DNA from: Dryocosmus kuriphilus
Taxonomy: Eukaryota; Arthropoda; Insecta; Hymenoptera; Cynipidae
Assembly: GCA_038277395.1 (NCBI GenBank)
Contig: CM076193.1
Coordinates: 147,177,813-147,241,812 of the forward strand
DNA: 64,000 nt
Direction: 5' to 3'
Shown here one piece after another: positions 1-12,444 of the stretch. Position 1 is the stretch's first letter, and each line of letters begins with the position of its first letter. A model generated the notes under the pieces. It saw only the letters and a list, made by a program, of their open reading frames with translations, was not told the DNA's origin and did not search any database. Position numbers and translations under genes: made by a program.

Positions 1-800
1 ATCGGAAACAAAAAATATATATTTCTGGAATATAATGGAAGAATTCGATTAATTAGGGCTATGGAGAAGGCAAGGTGAGGAAAAATGGAAAAAAGTAAAA
101 GATAAGCATGAGGAAGGCATATAGTAGGGATTCTATGATGAAAAAGGGAAGTGAAGGGGAAGAAGGAAGGAGTTAGAAGAAAGTAAAAGGGAAAAATAAT
201 ATGGGTGGAGACTAAAGAAGAGATTTAGAAGAAGGTAAAGGGAAAAATAATATGGATGGAAAATAGAGAGGAGAGAAAGGAAAGGGAAAGTCGATAGAGA
301 ATTAGAGATAGAGAATTAGAGGAAGTAGAAGAAGGAGATAGAAAATGAGGTGAGGATATTACTATGGGGTTATTGAGAATAAAAAATATAGATTTCTGGA
401 ATATAATGGAAGAATCAGTGAAGGAGTTAGAAGATATAAGACGAAGTGAAGAAAAAGACTAGAAAACATTGGACTAGAGGAACAATTTTAACAAGAATAA
501 GAGAGGAGGTAGAAGAAGGAATTATTTAATTAATTATTTTTATTATTATTATTTATTTAAGTATTTAATTATTTTATTTAAGAAGAGGAGAAGAAGAAGA
601 AGAGTAGAAAAGATTCATGAATAAAAAGGATTTATAGATGAAAGAAAGTATGAAAAAGGTTTCGTTAGAGGAATAATTTTAGCAAAAATAATAGAGATAT
701 AAAAAGGAGAAGCAAAAAAAAGGGCATACAATTGGTTTATAAGAAAAGAAAGGGGGAAAAAAATGAAAGTAGTAGTAGTTGAGTCTATGGATGTTAAAAG
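1..800. repeat. Purine-rich low-complexity tract
   Basis: The + strand is almost wholly A and G, with many short AGAAG/GGAAAAA motifs and a TTATT-rich patch near 520-570. A roughly 35-base segment (AAAAAATATATATTTCTGG and onward) near 10-45 recurs near 385-416. A second pair, GGGAAAAATAATATGG, occurs near 190 and 240. The purine bias resembles the ORF1 part of the LINE at 39,073-41,007, so this may be a decayed LINE 5' part. No coding frame was recognised. Confidence 0.6.
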
Positions 801-824
801 AAAAATAATAATAAATAGGAGGTT

Positions 825-1073
825 TCAAAAATTCCATTGCAGACATTGTGCCTTTTTAAGATCTTCCACCAAGGTAATGGAAAAACCCTTATCGGTTTGG
901 GTGCGAAAATTGAGGTTTTGAATTCCAAAGAGGATAGAAAGACACTTTAATTTTTTTGAAAAGGATTCATCAAAATATGTATAAACTATTTCTATACCCT
1001 CTATATCGAAAATTGACTTTTCGATAGAAGCTTTACAGATTGGGCACATTAAAGGCTTCCGGAATTGAGTCAT
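825..1073 (-). other. Unassigned 82-codon open frame with a CPIC motif
   Basis: This is a short open frame beginning MTQFRKPLMCPIC. It has a single CxxC pair near residue 10 and a mixed amino-acid composition unlike the surrounding low-complexity DNA. No second metal-binding pair, splice site or homologue was recognised. It could be a fragment of a decayed gene or element, or chance. No function is claimed. Confidence 0.12.
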
Positions 1074-2475
1074 TAATTAATTTAATTCTCCATCAGCGTC
1101 AAGATAAATTTTCATTCAATCAAGTAAAATTAAATTGAAACATTGTCGTTTATTTTAATGTCAAGTATTTTTATCAAAATATTTGCTTTTAATCGATCTC
1201 AGACTTTAGGAAAAGCAATGCTCTTAGAAATTCATTATCTTCTGAGATAAATGTATTAAGAAAAATTATTTTTTATTCGAACTGAATTTGGAGTTTAGAA
1301 GCTACAATCAAGATCGTTAAGGATTATCTGAAAAGTTAGTAGAGTGGCTAACAGAGTTTCCACGTCGCCTGCTTTTTTTCTTTTTATTGTATCTCTAAAT
1401 GAGTATGTTGCGGTTTCACTGTCCAGTTTCGGTTAAAAGCAGAGCGTTCTTGGCGCCATAAGAAACTTTCCAGACGAGCAACTCACTTTTATGACTTTTA
1501 GATGTAAGTGCGTAAATTGCGTAGCCTCTCAGCAGCAAATACTTCAAATCAGTTGGAAGCGTTATCGAAGAATTTGAAATTGAAATTTTACCATTTCTAG
1601 AATAATTTCATGATAAGCTCTTTGACTCGGACACGCAAATCTAGCCTTACAGTTCAACAACCTTTAACTATTAAGATTTTTAATAGATTGTCCTGAAACT
1701 TTGAAAACATTTCAAACTCTTGGAATTCCAAATACACTCACTTTTGACGAAATTAAGAAATCGAAATTGCATAAAATGGAGACAGTTTGAATCTGTCAAA
1801 CAAAGAAAACTTCTACAGTCTTTCACCGAATGTTGTCAAACTTTGGTAATGATTTAAGCATCTCTATACATTTCTTAAGAGCAGCAGTTCTAATTTATGG
1901 AACAAAGAAAAATTTTAGAGTTTCTGGCTAAATATTTCCAAACTTTGGAGGCATTTCAAATACATTCCCAGCCATCCTTACGAGGCCTGATCCGAATTAT
2001 AATATCTAAATTAAAAAAATGGCGGTCCTTTTATCTTTTTGAAACAAAGACAAGTTAGAGTTTTCAACGAATTCTGTTGAAACTTTATGAGAGTCAGGAA
2101 AAAGTTTTCGGTTTTGAAAGTCCAAATTAGTGAGTAGTCAAAACATTTTTAAAAGAATTGAGAGCACAGAATTGAGACTGGACCTGATTTTGATTTGACA
2201 CACCCTAAATTTCTAGCAGTTGAAAATAATTCATACAAACCTTTAACCACTGAATCTTTTTTTATCAAAAAAGAAACGAAGTCAGTTAACCTTAGATTTG
2301 AGAATTCTAAATTACCAAATTTTTACAATTCTTTATGTAACTTGTAATTCCATTATCTTCGCTTTCTACAAAATTAAAATTTCTTTATAAACACTTTGAT
2401 TTTTTATTTACCACCCTTTTCATTGTCATGGTTAGTCTCAATTTTCGTCACTTTCAAGAACACTCATACATATAG
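1074..2475. repeat. AT-rich spacer with diverged copies of the AACAAAGAAAACTT repeat
   Basis: No gene was recognised. Diverged copies of the dispersed repeat (core AACAAAGAAAACTTYTACA, ending near CAAACTTTGG) are visible near 1,798, 1,900 and 2,040. This is the family that forms the regular 141-bp array at the right end of the window. The rest, including the GC-richer part near 1,360-1,500, shows nothing I can name. Confidence 0.6.
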
Positions 2476-3298
2476 ACGGTGTCCCATTTTAATCTATCAC
2501 CCCAAATATCTTCTAAAATACTTTATCTACGAAAAATTGGTTCGGACATAGGTTAACCAACACCAAGGGGGACAGAGGACTGTACCACCAATTTTGACCT
2601 TGAGGTCAATTTTGAAGATCATTTGAGGGTCAAGATGATTTTTTAAAATGGAAACCCCTATTTTTGACTTCGGATTTGAAAAGAGCAGAAAATTTTACGT
2701 CAAAAATGTCTTATGAGAAATTTGCTTTTGTGACCTTAGAAAGGTCAAATATCAGGTAAAGTGTCTAAAAACGGTCATATGCTCTTTTTTTGAATTAATT
2801 GGTTTTCTGAGAATAGCAAACCTTCAAGATGCTTTTAACAATTAGATTTTACTTTTGACCTTTAAATGACCTTCACAATTTACCTGCAGGTCAAGATGGT
2901 CAAGGTGGTTCACACTTTTACATTCTATCGACTTGTTAAAAGCATCTTGAACGTTTGCTATTCTCAGAAAACCAATTAATTTAAAAAAAGAACATACGAC
3001 CGTTTTGAGACACTTTACCGTGATATTTGACCTTTCTAAGGTCACGATAGCAAATTTCTCATAAGACAATTTTGACGTAAAATTTTCTGCTCTTTTCAAA
3101 TCCGGAATCAAAAATAGGGGTTTCCATTAAAAAAAATCATCTTGACCTTCAAATGACCTTCAAAATTTACCTCAAGGTCAAAATTAATAGTACCTTTAAA
3201 TGACCCCCTATGTACTGTACAGTTTTGTCTGAATAATTTTTTTATAGATGGAGTATTTTAAGAGATATTTGGATCCATAAATTAAAATGGGACACCGT
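2476..3298. mobile_element. Foldback MITE with ACGGTGTCCCA termini
   Basis: The outer ends are inverted copies (ACGGTGTCCCATTTTAAT on the left, its complement ending GGGACACCGT on the right). The inversion continues inward through nearly the whole element: the stretches around GGTTTTCTGAGAATAGCAAA and its complement meet near 2,840-2,940. It is therefore an almost complete inverted repeat with arms near 380 bp. TATA lies just outside both ends, which would fit insertion at TA. It has no transposase and looks non-autonomous. A related single arm lies at 5,537-5,916. Confidence 0.8.
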
Positions 3299-3640
3299 GT
3301 ATATGCATATATCTATGCATATATCTGCATATATCTACCACATATCTACTAAGATCGACTTTATAGTTAAGGCCTTTTGATTTTAGAATTAATTAAGATT
3401 TTATAATTTATTAACATTAAGTTATGAAAAAATTGTACACATATAATATTAATTCTTCAAATAATTATTAGCATATACAGTCATCACAGTACCTATTGTC
3501 GTTAAAAAAGGTGAAAAGGTGAACTTTTTTTCAAAAAAAGGTTCAGAGGTAAACTTTTTTCAAAAAAAGATGACAAATAGGTGACATAAAAAATCTTTTA
3601 TAAACTAAATAAACATGTAAATCAATATTCATCAACATTT
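3299..3640. other. AT-rich spacer, nothing recognised
   Basis: AT-rich sequence with a short ATATATCTGCATATATC microsatellite-like patch near 3,305-3,345 and two diverged copies of a GTGAACTTTTTTTCAAAAAA motif near 3,520-3,570. No coding or element boundary was seen. Confidence 0.5.
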
Positions 3641-5530
3641 TACTAGGGAGAGTTCCGAAAAATTAAAAGTGTGAAAAATGACAATTTAGAAAAAATAAAA
3701 ATGATGAAAAATGGTAATTCGTTAAATATGAGATCGAAGGATAATTCGGCAAAATAATATAAATTAGGGCAAACTGTTATTATGTCAAATGATTTAGTTG
3801 AAAATTCATCAATCTGAGCCGAAAATTCAACTATTACGTTTTTGGTGAAAAAGTAAATTCTTTGTTGAAAATTCAACTGTTTGCTTGAAACTTAAACTAT
3901 TTTGTACTGAAAATCTGTTTATATTTATTGAAAACTCCTCTTCCTGGGATTCATAATTCCACTATTTTTAGCTGAAAAATAATATTTTTTGATTCAAAAA
4001 TCAAATATTATATTTTTGGTTTAAGAATTCATCTTTTTGATTTAGAATTATTCTTTTCAGTTGAAAATTGAACTATTTTGTTCAAAATATGACAATTTTG
4101 TTAAAAAATCATTTTTAGCGTAAAATTAATTTTTCTTTTACTGAAAATGCATATTTCATGGGTGTCAACTTCAACCGTTTTATTGAAATTGCCTTTTTGT
4201 GTTAATAATTCAACTATATTTTTTTTAAACAATATTTTCTTTTGCTCAAAAGTCATAACATTTTTCTTTGAGAATCCATCCTTTATGGTTAAAAATGAAA
4301 CTAATTTTGAATTGAAATTTACTTTGTTAGTTGAAAATTCCTTTTTTTTGAGTTTTTAATTCAACTATTTTTACCTAAAAAGTAATATTTTTTGGTTGAA
4401 AAGTTAACTCTTACATTTTTGGTTAAGAATTCACCTTTTTTAGTTGAGAATTATACTTTATAGTTGAAAATAAAAAATTTTGTTGGAAATTAACAAATTT
4501 TGTTAAAAATTCATTTTCAGTTGAAAACTAATTTTGCTGTTGTTAAAAATTCATCCTTTTTGGGTAATAATTCAACTATATTTGTATGAATAATAATATT
4601 TCTTTTTTTTCTAAAGTCAACACTATGATATTTTTGTTTAAGAATTCATCTTTTATGGTGGAAAGTTTATCTATTTTGTTAAAAATTGATCTTTTCCAGT
4701 TAAAAATTAAACTATTCCTTTGCAAAAGAATTTTTTGTTGTTGAAAATATAACTATTTTTTATAAAGGATTCATTTCTTTGTTTTAAAATTTAACTTCTT
4801 TTATGAAAAGTTAAAATATTTTGGTAGAAAGTTCATTTTTTTGGGGTTGAAAATTCAGCTATTTATGGTTCAAAATTGATTTTTTTATTTGAAAATTTAA
4901 CTGTTTTTTTTATAATTCAAGGATTTTTCATTAACAATTCATGTTTGGTAGAAAAATCACGTTTTTGGTTGAAAAATCAGCTCCTTGGCTAAAAATAAGT
5001 TTCTTTTGTTGAAAATTCATCTTATCTGTAATTTCCACTTTTTTTTTTGTAAATGAGTGTTTTTCAGTTAAAAATTAAACCTTTTCACTAAACACTAGTT
5101 TTTCATTATTGAAACTATGCCTATTTTTTATTAAAAATGTATTTCATTGTTTGAAAATTTAACTTTTTTTATGAAAAATTCAAATATTTTGGATGAAAGT
5201 AATTTTTTTTTTATTGTTCGAAAATTCAACTATTTTTGGTTCAAAATGAATCTTTTTTGTTAAAGATTTAAAGGATCCATTTTTGTCTGAATTTTTTTTA
5301 TTTGTTATTAAAAATTTAATTATTACATTTGTGATTAAAAATTTAATTATTACATTTTTGATTCAAAAATCATCTTTTTCGATTGAAAATTCCATTGTTG
5401 CATTTTTGGTTGAGAATTTAGCTTTTTTAGAGAAAGTTTAACAATTTTTTTAAAAATCAAAACCTTTGATAAAATATTCATCTTTCGTTGAAAAATCATG
5501 TTTTTGGTTGGAAACTCGTCTTGTGTGGGA
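3641..5530. repeat. Degenerate tandem field of TTGAAAATTCAACT-type units
   Basis: Units of about 30-40 bases built around GTTGAAAATTCA, AACTATTTTT and TTTTTGGTTGAA recur dozens of times with heavy divergence. Short open frames here are by-products of the repeat. The same motif in reverse orientation (ACCAAAAATNTGAATTTT) fills about 8,600-9,280, so it is a dispersed, decayed short satellite. Confidence 0.75.
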
Positions 5531-5536
5531 ATTCAA

Positions 5537-5916
5537 CTACCTAATCAACTTGTTGAAAGCATCTTGAATGTTTGCTATTCTCAGAAAACCAATTAATTCA
5601 AAAAAAGAGCATATGACCGTTTTTAGACACTTTACCTTGATATTTGACCTTTCTAAGGTCACAAAAGCAAATTTCTCATTAGATATTGTTGACGTAAAAT
5701 TTTCCGCTCTTTTCAAATCCGGAGTCAAAAATAGGGATTTCCATTTAAAAAAGTCATCTTGACCCTCAAATGACCTTCAAAATTGACCTCAAGGTCAAAA
5801 TTGATGGTACAGTCCTCTATACCCCTCGGTGCTGGTTAACCTTTGCTCGAACCATTTTTTCGTAGATAAAGTATTTTAGAAGATATTTGGGGTGATAGAT
5901 TAAAATGGGACACCGT
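5537..5916. mobile_element. Solo arm of the ACGGTGTCCC foldback MITE
   Basis: From TTGAAAGCATCTTGAATGTT to the terminal GGGACACCGT this matches, with few differences, the right arm of the inverted element at 2,476-3,298. No second arm is present on the left, where degenerate AT repeat begins at once. It is either half of a foldback left after deletion, or the original single-arm form from which the foldback arose. Confidence 0.75.
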
Positions 5917-6976
5917 ATATATGGTTTCTGCCTATTGTACTTTGGAACCCTCTTTCTGGCGTCTATTTTCCGCAGAGACACATTTGTCACTCAAAAATGT
6001 TTTCTCTTTATTTTTTCTTTATATTTTCTAAGAAAAGTTGTTTTTAAAATGTAATGTACATGATTGTGATTAAACAAGGAAAATTTTTCAATCTCGAATG
6101 ATGTTCACCTTTTTAAAATTGAGTAAGTTTCTTCTTTTTGCTTTTTACCTATACCTGTAACATAACCTCTTACATTCCAAGTTTTTAACTCACAGTTTAT
6201 AATTCTTTTTACAGTTATCTTGACTTTATCTTTGTATAATGTTAAAATAAAATGTTATTATTCATCTTCGATTTCATAAAATTCTCGATGAATAGACATT
6301 ATTCTAGTATTGGAATGTTTTACCTAATCTTGAATGGATCTTTATGTGAACAATTAGTTCTAAATTATTTTCGTAACTCGTCTAATACAGATGTTAATAG
6401 TTATTAACTTTCCTTATTTATTATTATTTATTTATTTATTACAATGATACTGAATTATATTGATGTTTTCTTTTAAAAGTGTTTTGACTACTCACTAATT
6501 TGGACCTTCAAAACCGAAAACTTTTTCCTACATTATCATAAGGTCGAGAATCAAGATACAATGGAGTTTTATGAGAGTCATGTTCAGACCAATATATATA
6601 TCCATAAACTATTCGTGATCCTTTAATAACTAAACTTTATATTTTGGGTTTCATTCGAGAAAGCACTGTCGCGTGATTCTTCGCGATCATTTAACCAGTT
6701 TCTGTCTCTCACAGAAGCGCTTGATGTCTAATTCATCAGTTGAATCTCGTCCTCGTATCATCTCGTCATCTATGTTATCCTAACCCTTTTCCTTATGCCT
6801 TATCCTATCCTGGTGTCATTAGCCATGCGATAATAGTCGGCAAGCATTGACTTACTTTTCTGACAGGTGTTCGTGCTAAACGCAGAGCCATGTAAGTGAT
6901 GGGCTTCACTCGTTAATCGAGTCGAGAGGAAAAGCAGGGCCTGGCAACAGGCAACCGAGCATGTTTGGAGGTCTTT

Positions 6977-7020
<44 letters not shown>

Positions 7021-7320
7021 GGACATATTTGAAGGAGCAAGTGAATGCTAGGTCGAGAGACAGGAAGCGAGGGTGGCTAAAATTCTGACACCGAGGTTCC
7101 GCTCACACCAAGATATCAATCCTCGTGTCAGTTGCAGAACTACGTGTCCCTGTGTCTATATTTGTTTTGTTTGTTGCAATCTAACTAGTTCGTACTTGTA
7201 TGGAGAGGAATGCTTTTGAAATGAGAACTTTCCTCTAAAATCGTCGCGTAATACAACACTTTTGACAAAACAATCTTTATCGTTCTTGAATTAAGTAGAA
7301 TTGATCAAATAAAAGATTGT
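5917..7320. other. Non-repetitive spacer, no gene recognised
   Basis: Mostly unique-looking sequence, GC-richer around 6,650-7,150 than its surroundings, with one (AG)n microsatellite. No splice-bounded coding segment or protein family could be recognised on either strand. Regulatory or untranslated host sequence is possible but not shown. Confidence 0.4.
6984..7017. repeat. (AG)17 microsatellite
   Basis: An uninterrupted run of GA dinucleotides, about 17 units. Confidence 0.95.
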
Positions 7321-7600
7321 TTAATTTTCACAACAAAGAAAACTTCTACAGTTCTCAATAGATTCTGCTCAAACTTTAAACACATTTGCAATTATTGGTA
7401 CCACTTATTCTTGTGCGATGACCTGAAACATAAATTCGAAATTAACAAACTAGCGACAATGTTAATTTTACTAACAAAACAAGATTTGACAGTTTTTGAA
7501 GAAATATTTTCAAACCTTGGGAAAACTTTAAGCTCTTGTTTGTAAAGATTTGTGACCCTATTTTGAAACGAGATACTTAAAATTGAAAAAATGTCAAATA
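7321..7600. repeat. Diverged copies of the 141-bp family
   Basis: Cores ACAACAAAGAAAACTTCTAC near 7,330 and AACAAAACAAGATTTGACAG near 7,473 are about 140 bases apart, each followed by CAAACTTT/CAAACCTTGGG. This is the spacing and end motif of the regular array at 62,868-64,000. Confidence 0.65.
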
Positions 7601-8599
7601 AAGTTTGATTAAAAATGGATCATGAAAGCGAGAAATAGCAAGCGTAAAATCTTTTTTACTACTTTTTGCCGAGCGTTATCACTGGTACGGAAAGAGTCGG
7701 GGTTAATTTCCCGTAAATCGTTCTTTTTGAAACTAGCGAACCTCACGCTCCGCACATCGTGTTACCTACTGATCTGAAATTTGAAGGCAGTTGTACATAT
7801 ATCACCTCCGGCTATCGCGTGTACAGATGGGTCGAAATTCACATTCGATGCAAAGGAGAAGTAGAAAGTCCGATCTCCATTTGCCTCCAAAAGATCTTGA
7901 AAGAGTATTTCTTAAAATTAACTTTATTTTCCAATATGATACTTATTATTTTCATCATCAAAATATTTATGACTAGCATCATTATATACACGCGCTACAG
8001 TGCGCGAGAAAAATTGCATTGACAATTAAGCACAATAACAATTTTTAAGAATTTAAAAAGAAAACAAAGTTACTATAAATCAACCCCTTCAAATAAGAAT
8101 AAAAATAATGCAATCTTAAATTTCGATTTTTATTACATATTCAAAAAGCTTCGGCGTTTAAAATGTCATGATTTTGAATTAATTCCAGGTCTTGTCATTC
8201 TAAATACTGAATCCTACTCAATTTTTTCAAATAATAAGTTTTTGAGTGCAAGGAAGTTTTCAGAAGCTCAAAAAAATGTTAGGATAATTTGCAAAAATTC
8301 TCGTATTTATTTTCGTCTTTTGAGGTTTACAAAAGTAAGATTTTCTATTAGATTAACTCAAAATAAAAGTTCATCGGACATACAATTTGTAAGTTAATTT
8401 GCAGATATTATAAAATGTATTTTAATTTTATGAAGTTTACAGAAGTAGAATTTTCTCCTAGATAAATTCGAATTAAAAAATTATAAGTGGAAATAGTTAT
8501 GAATAAAGATAATATAAGTACGAAGTATATTGAATTCAATTTAAAATACTTAAAATTTTTAAGATTTTAAATCGAAATATTGCCTTTTTCAAAAAAATA
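7601..8599. other. AT-rich spacer, no gene recognised
   Basis: An 87-codon open frame (7,759-8,022) starts in a GC-richer patch and ends in AT-rich sequence. It has no recognisable domain and no convincing splice context, so I do not call it a gene. The remainder is AT-rich with nothing nameable. Confidence 0.35.
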
Positions 8600-9280
8600 A
8601 TTTAATTATCAATTAAAATTATAATCATTGAATTTCCAAACAAAGAGTTAAATTTTTAACTAAAAAAGATTAATTCTCTACCAAAAATATAACCCTTGAA
8701 TTTTCAATCAAAAAACACTAACTTTCAACCAATTTGAATTTGACATTAAAAAATCTTACATTTTTAGACAAAGAAATGAAATTTTGATCCAAAAAAAATT
8801 ATATTTTTTACGACAAAAAATTAATTTTCAAGGGAACAGTTTGATTTCTAAGTGGAAAAAAACTAATTTTCAACAAAATAGTTGAGTTTTCAACTAAAAA
8901 ATGACGAATTTTTAAACAAAATGTTATAGTTGACTTGAACCAAAAAGGATTATCTTGGGACCAAAAATAGTTGAATTATTGACCCAACGAGAAGAAATTT
9001 TAAATAAAGCATTTGAATTTCCACTAGAAAAATGAATTTAAAAAAATTATTTTCAGCCAAAATATTTGAATTTTTCATCAAAAAAGTAAAATTTTCAAAC
9101 AAAAAAGGTAGTTGAATTTTTAACCAAAAATGTAACCATTTAATTTTCAACCAAATATTTGAATTTTTAACCAACAAAAAGATGAATTATGTCAACTAAA
9201 AACAGTTCAATTATTATTAATCAAAACCAAACAGTTCTTTTGCTGAAAATATAACTATTTCAACCAAAAACCATGATTCT
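8600..9280. repeat. Degenerate ACCAAAAATNTGAATTTT tandem field
   Basis: Reverse-complement version of the short repeat at 3,641-5,530: units such as TTTTCAACCAAA, AACCAAAAATG and TTGAATTTTTAACC repeat with much divergence up to the edge of the PLE fragment. Confidence 0.7.
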
Positions 9281-9880
9281 TTACCAAAATTTTAATATTA
9301 TTAAAATCGAAATCAAAACAATAATCATATGCTCAAGAGTATTCGGATAAACCCGTATTTTGGTTACAAATATTAAAATCTCGTCTGTGTTCCGATACTC
9401 TAGTTTTAAGTTTTTTACACGTTTCTCTAATATAAATTTTATTACAGAAATTACATTTAATGAGATATACAACATCAGACAGCTGTTCAATACGATTTTG
9501 ATCTTTCTTACTACTATAAAGGTTTTCTAATTTACATTGATTTTTGAAATAAACATTAATGTTATATTTCTGTAAAAGAGCTAGGTTTAATTCTTTTAGA
9601 AACATTTTGAATGTAAGGTAAAGAAATTGATTTATCATATTTGTTATGATTATTTATTCATTTTCGTTTCTTTTTCTTTTCTTTTGTGTATATCAGATAT
9701 TTCTTTAATAGTTTTCAGATTTTTATTTCTAAATTTAACGTCACTCAGTATGATTCCTGTATCAACTAAATTGATTAAACCAATTTTTTATTCTAAAGAG
9801 TGATGAGAATTATAATCAAGATATTTTTAAATTAAAACATCATTGTTCTACAAGTCTTATAGCTTTTGAATTAGTATAAA
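9281..9880 (-). pseudogene. Penelope-like element (copy 1): 3' part of ORF with GIY-YIG domain
   Basis: Penelope-like retroelements encode one protein with a reverse transcriptase followed by a GIY-YIG endonuclease. On the minus strand this copy keeps the region after the RT (SHHSLE, KIGLINLVDTGI and LSDVKFRNKNLK in rc 9,700-9,850). It also keeps part of the GIY-YIG domain at about 9,281-9,638: DVVYLIKCNFCNKIYI, then RETCKKLKTRVSEHRRD. The usual YIGET is changed to YIRET, so the endonuclease motif is damaged. Stops and frame changes separate the pieces. No RT core is visible upstream; it is a truncated, dead copy. Confidence 0.8.
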
Positions 9881-10225
9881 GAATTAATTGAATATCAAAA
9901 TTTACCATTACTCTCTACATTTGCATAATTAAAACCAGCCAGGTGCGCTAATATTTTAAAATTATTATTAAAACGTCAGCATCACATCAACTGTTATTTT
10001 ATGTTTATGACAGAAAATGTCATAATAAAATAATGAAAAAACACAGGCATCACTACTAACCAACTTGATATTGCGAACAGAATTAATTGCGCAAACATCA
10101 AGATTATTATTAGTAATAATAATAATACCTAAAAAAATTTTATCACGAATATAGCTAATTTTAAATAAGGTAGATGGATTAGTTTTCGATTTAACTGATC
10201 ATTGTATTTTTTATTAAAAAACAAG
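9881..10225. other. AT-rich remnant between PLE copy 1 and its hammerhead-like motif
   Basis: No reading frame was recognised. A short inverted repeat (TTATTTTATGTTTATGACA and its near complement around 9,996-10,036) could be a small hairpin. It is probably decayed PLE sequence, given the element signals on both sides. Confidence 0.3.
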
Positions 10226-10255
10226 GTTTCGTTCTTCGACGAAGGACCTCCTCAG
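10226..10255 (-). ncRNA. Hammerhead-ribozyme-like core, PLE copy 1
   Basis: On the minus strand CTGAGGA is followed by a self-complementary segment (GGTCC TTCG TCGAAGAAC type) and then GAAAC. This is the order of the hammerhead core CTGATGA - stem II - GAAA. One core base differs (G for T), so activity is doubtful. Hammerheads are known in the terminal repeats of Penelope-like elements, and this one lies upstream of the copy-1 ORF on the same strand. Confidence 0.5.
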
Positions 10256-12256
10256 GTTAATAAACAATATGGTCATTTTCATCAAGACTAAAAAGAGAGA
10301 AGAATGCATAGTGTTTTTCTTTCGCAGAACAATAAAATAAGCAGTACCAGCATCTCTGGTACCAGGCATTAAAATTTAACATAACCTATCTTTCTGGACT
10401 GATGGCGGAGTACACATTGTAACATTATTACTTTTTATATATTATCTTTTTGGCGCGTTGCGCCAGCCGTCCCGATCGCAGATCCAGAGAATTCTCAAAT
10501 AGGAGTAAGGTGGATGGTTATTTCATGAAAATTTTAGTTTTGGTTTTGTGTTTTATTTATTGCACCTTCAGCGCTCTCAAGATTATTGATGGATTTTTAA
10601 AAGTTACTGAATTTGCATTTAATATATTCTGTCCAACAGATCGAGCCCAATAAGAGAGGGTGGATCAATTTTGGCAGAACGTTAAAGTTAGCCCTCACTA
10701 TTTTTTCATGTAAATTCACTGGCATGGAAACCCTAGGAATGAGGACGGGTTCGGCTCCAGGAATAGTGTATGTAAGGATATTTTTCTTTGCATGAAAAAT
10801 AATGCTCAATGAGGAAGTCTCTGGATATAAAATTTTCCCTGGATCTGGAGTCAACGAGGGCAGGCGTCTCTATGAGATTTAGACGGGAACGACTCATACT
10901 TGTATCCACGTCATTCATTTATCACTACATTGACGAGATTGTGGGAACACAAAAGCGCAAAACGAGTCACGCACAAATTAAATCGGCACGTGCTATTTTC
11001 CTTCAATCAATTTTACGCCTCTATGCGATTTCATGCGAGATTTGGAATGCTGTTTAATTGCTCTCCTCTTGTGGAGACATCCAGAGTATTTTTTAATAAT
11101 TTACACAAATAAACAACCTATTCTGTACTCACTCAAACCCAACTTTTGCTTTGCCCACGCTAGGTGCTATGCCTGGCACAAGGTTCCAATTAGGTTTCCT
11201 AACCACAATATTTTATGACTCAAGGAATACTGCCTGTCTGGCTTAACTTTCACTGATTTTATTTTACAAGTTTCTATTTGGTGAGACGAAAGTTCACCTC
11301 TGCAAACCCATGTTGGGCTTGGATTTCACCTTAGTTTTTGCAAAGGTGAGTTCTCATCACGGAATCTATCTCGATTTAATACGCGACAGAATTTAGACAC
11401 CTTTAAGCCTCAGCTATGTGATCTCCAAGATGTGAGCCTGGTTGAAAGCTCAGCTGGTTCGCGGTGGTCAACATTTTGTATTAGATCGAGAAAATTTTCC
11501 TATTCCATCCTAGAGGTTACCAATCTCCACTCGCAATTTCTGTTTAGGAGAGAGACCCGTTCTCGATCTCCAGGACGAGGCCTGGTTGAATGAGAACTTC
11601 ACTCTCACAGAATTTTGAGTCAAAATCGGCAAGTCCAAGGGGGAATTGCCACCAAAACTTGTGCATGTGAGCTCACCAATATGTGAGAGGTTGTTTTAAT
11701 TGATTTCTATGGAATTCTTACTTGACTTCTGGATGCTCTATTTCGTTCATGAGTTCGTTAGCCTGTTAGTGTTCGAGACGCTGAACGGACGCCTTCCCAG
11801 TCGTAGGAGCAGAAGTGTCAGACCAACCGGAGGGTTGCCAGGTTCGATAGCGGGTGATCTCCTGGTTTGCGATTCAGGGAATTCGGCTCGGCTTGGTCCC
11901 ACGATTCTCCCTTCTTTCGGGTCCAGTATGTTGTCCTTATTTGTCGCCTGTGATTTTAGTTTATCGCCTCTCTGTCTTACCTTATTGTTGACAATTATGA
12001 AGGGGATTTTATCGATGTTTTATCGATGTTAGACGGCATTTTTCTCTTGGAGAAGAGAGTCGTTATTTAAAGTACAAAGTACATAACCTAAATGACAAGA
12101 TAGTTGACAAGATGGCGACACACCGCCGATAATTCAAAGGTCATGATAATGTGCAATGGTAGTGTAAGATAAATATTTTATGGATTGTTCGTAGACAATA
12201 TCAGACTATGGTAAATTTTACTTAAATATTATATTCCGAATCATTTATTTACGGAG
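10256..12256. other. GC-richer spacer, no gene recognised
   Basis: About 2 kb less AT-rich than its surroundings, especially 11,290-12,000. Several short open frames occur (the longest, 110 codons, at 11,700-12,032), but their sequences do not match a family I recognise and they overlap one another in different frames. It could be a decayed element (for example an LTR) or host untranslated sequence. There is a small GGTACCAG/CTGGTACC inverted repeat near 10,344-10,365. Confidence 0.35.
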
Positions 12257-12440
12257 TTATGATTTTTGACTATGAAAAACATCTCTAGCTAAGAATTTTT
12301 GTTTTTTTTTTAAATTAAAGATATGGTCCTCATCATGAGAATGTGTGATCAATGCCGTGGCTCTGGAGTCTTTTTTACAACAATTAGTGTGTTCAGTAAT
12401 TCTAGTTTTAATGTATCTCTTAGTCTGACCTATATAGCTA
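12257..12440 (-). pseudogene. PLE copy 2 GIY-YIG domain, C-terminal half
   Basis: The minus strand reads IGQTKRYIKTRITEHTN and onward to RDVFHSQKS. This is the part of a PLE GIY-YIG nuclease that starts at the YIG motif, with the conserved R-x-x-x-H helix (RITEH). The N-terminal half of the domain (FISCECGY) lies on the other side of the mariner at about 13,632-13,700. A longer open frame through here is an artefact, because its first two thirds are antisense to the mariner transposase. Confidence 0.8.
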
Positions 12441-12444
12441 TGTA

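Noticed and set aside
7759..8022. 87-codon open frame as a secreted or membrane peptide
   Set aside because: The hydrophobic part comes from AT-rich sequence; no splice site, homologue or codon bias supports it.
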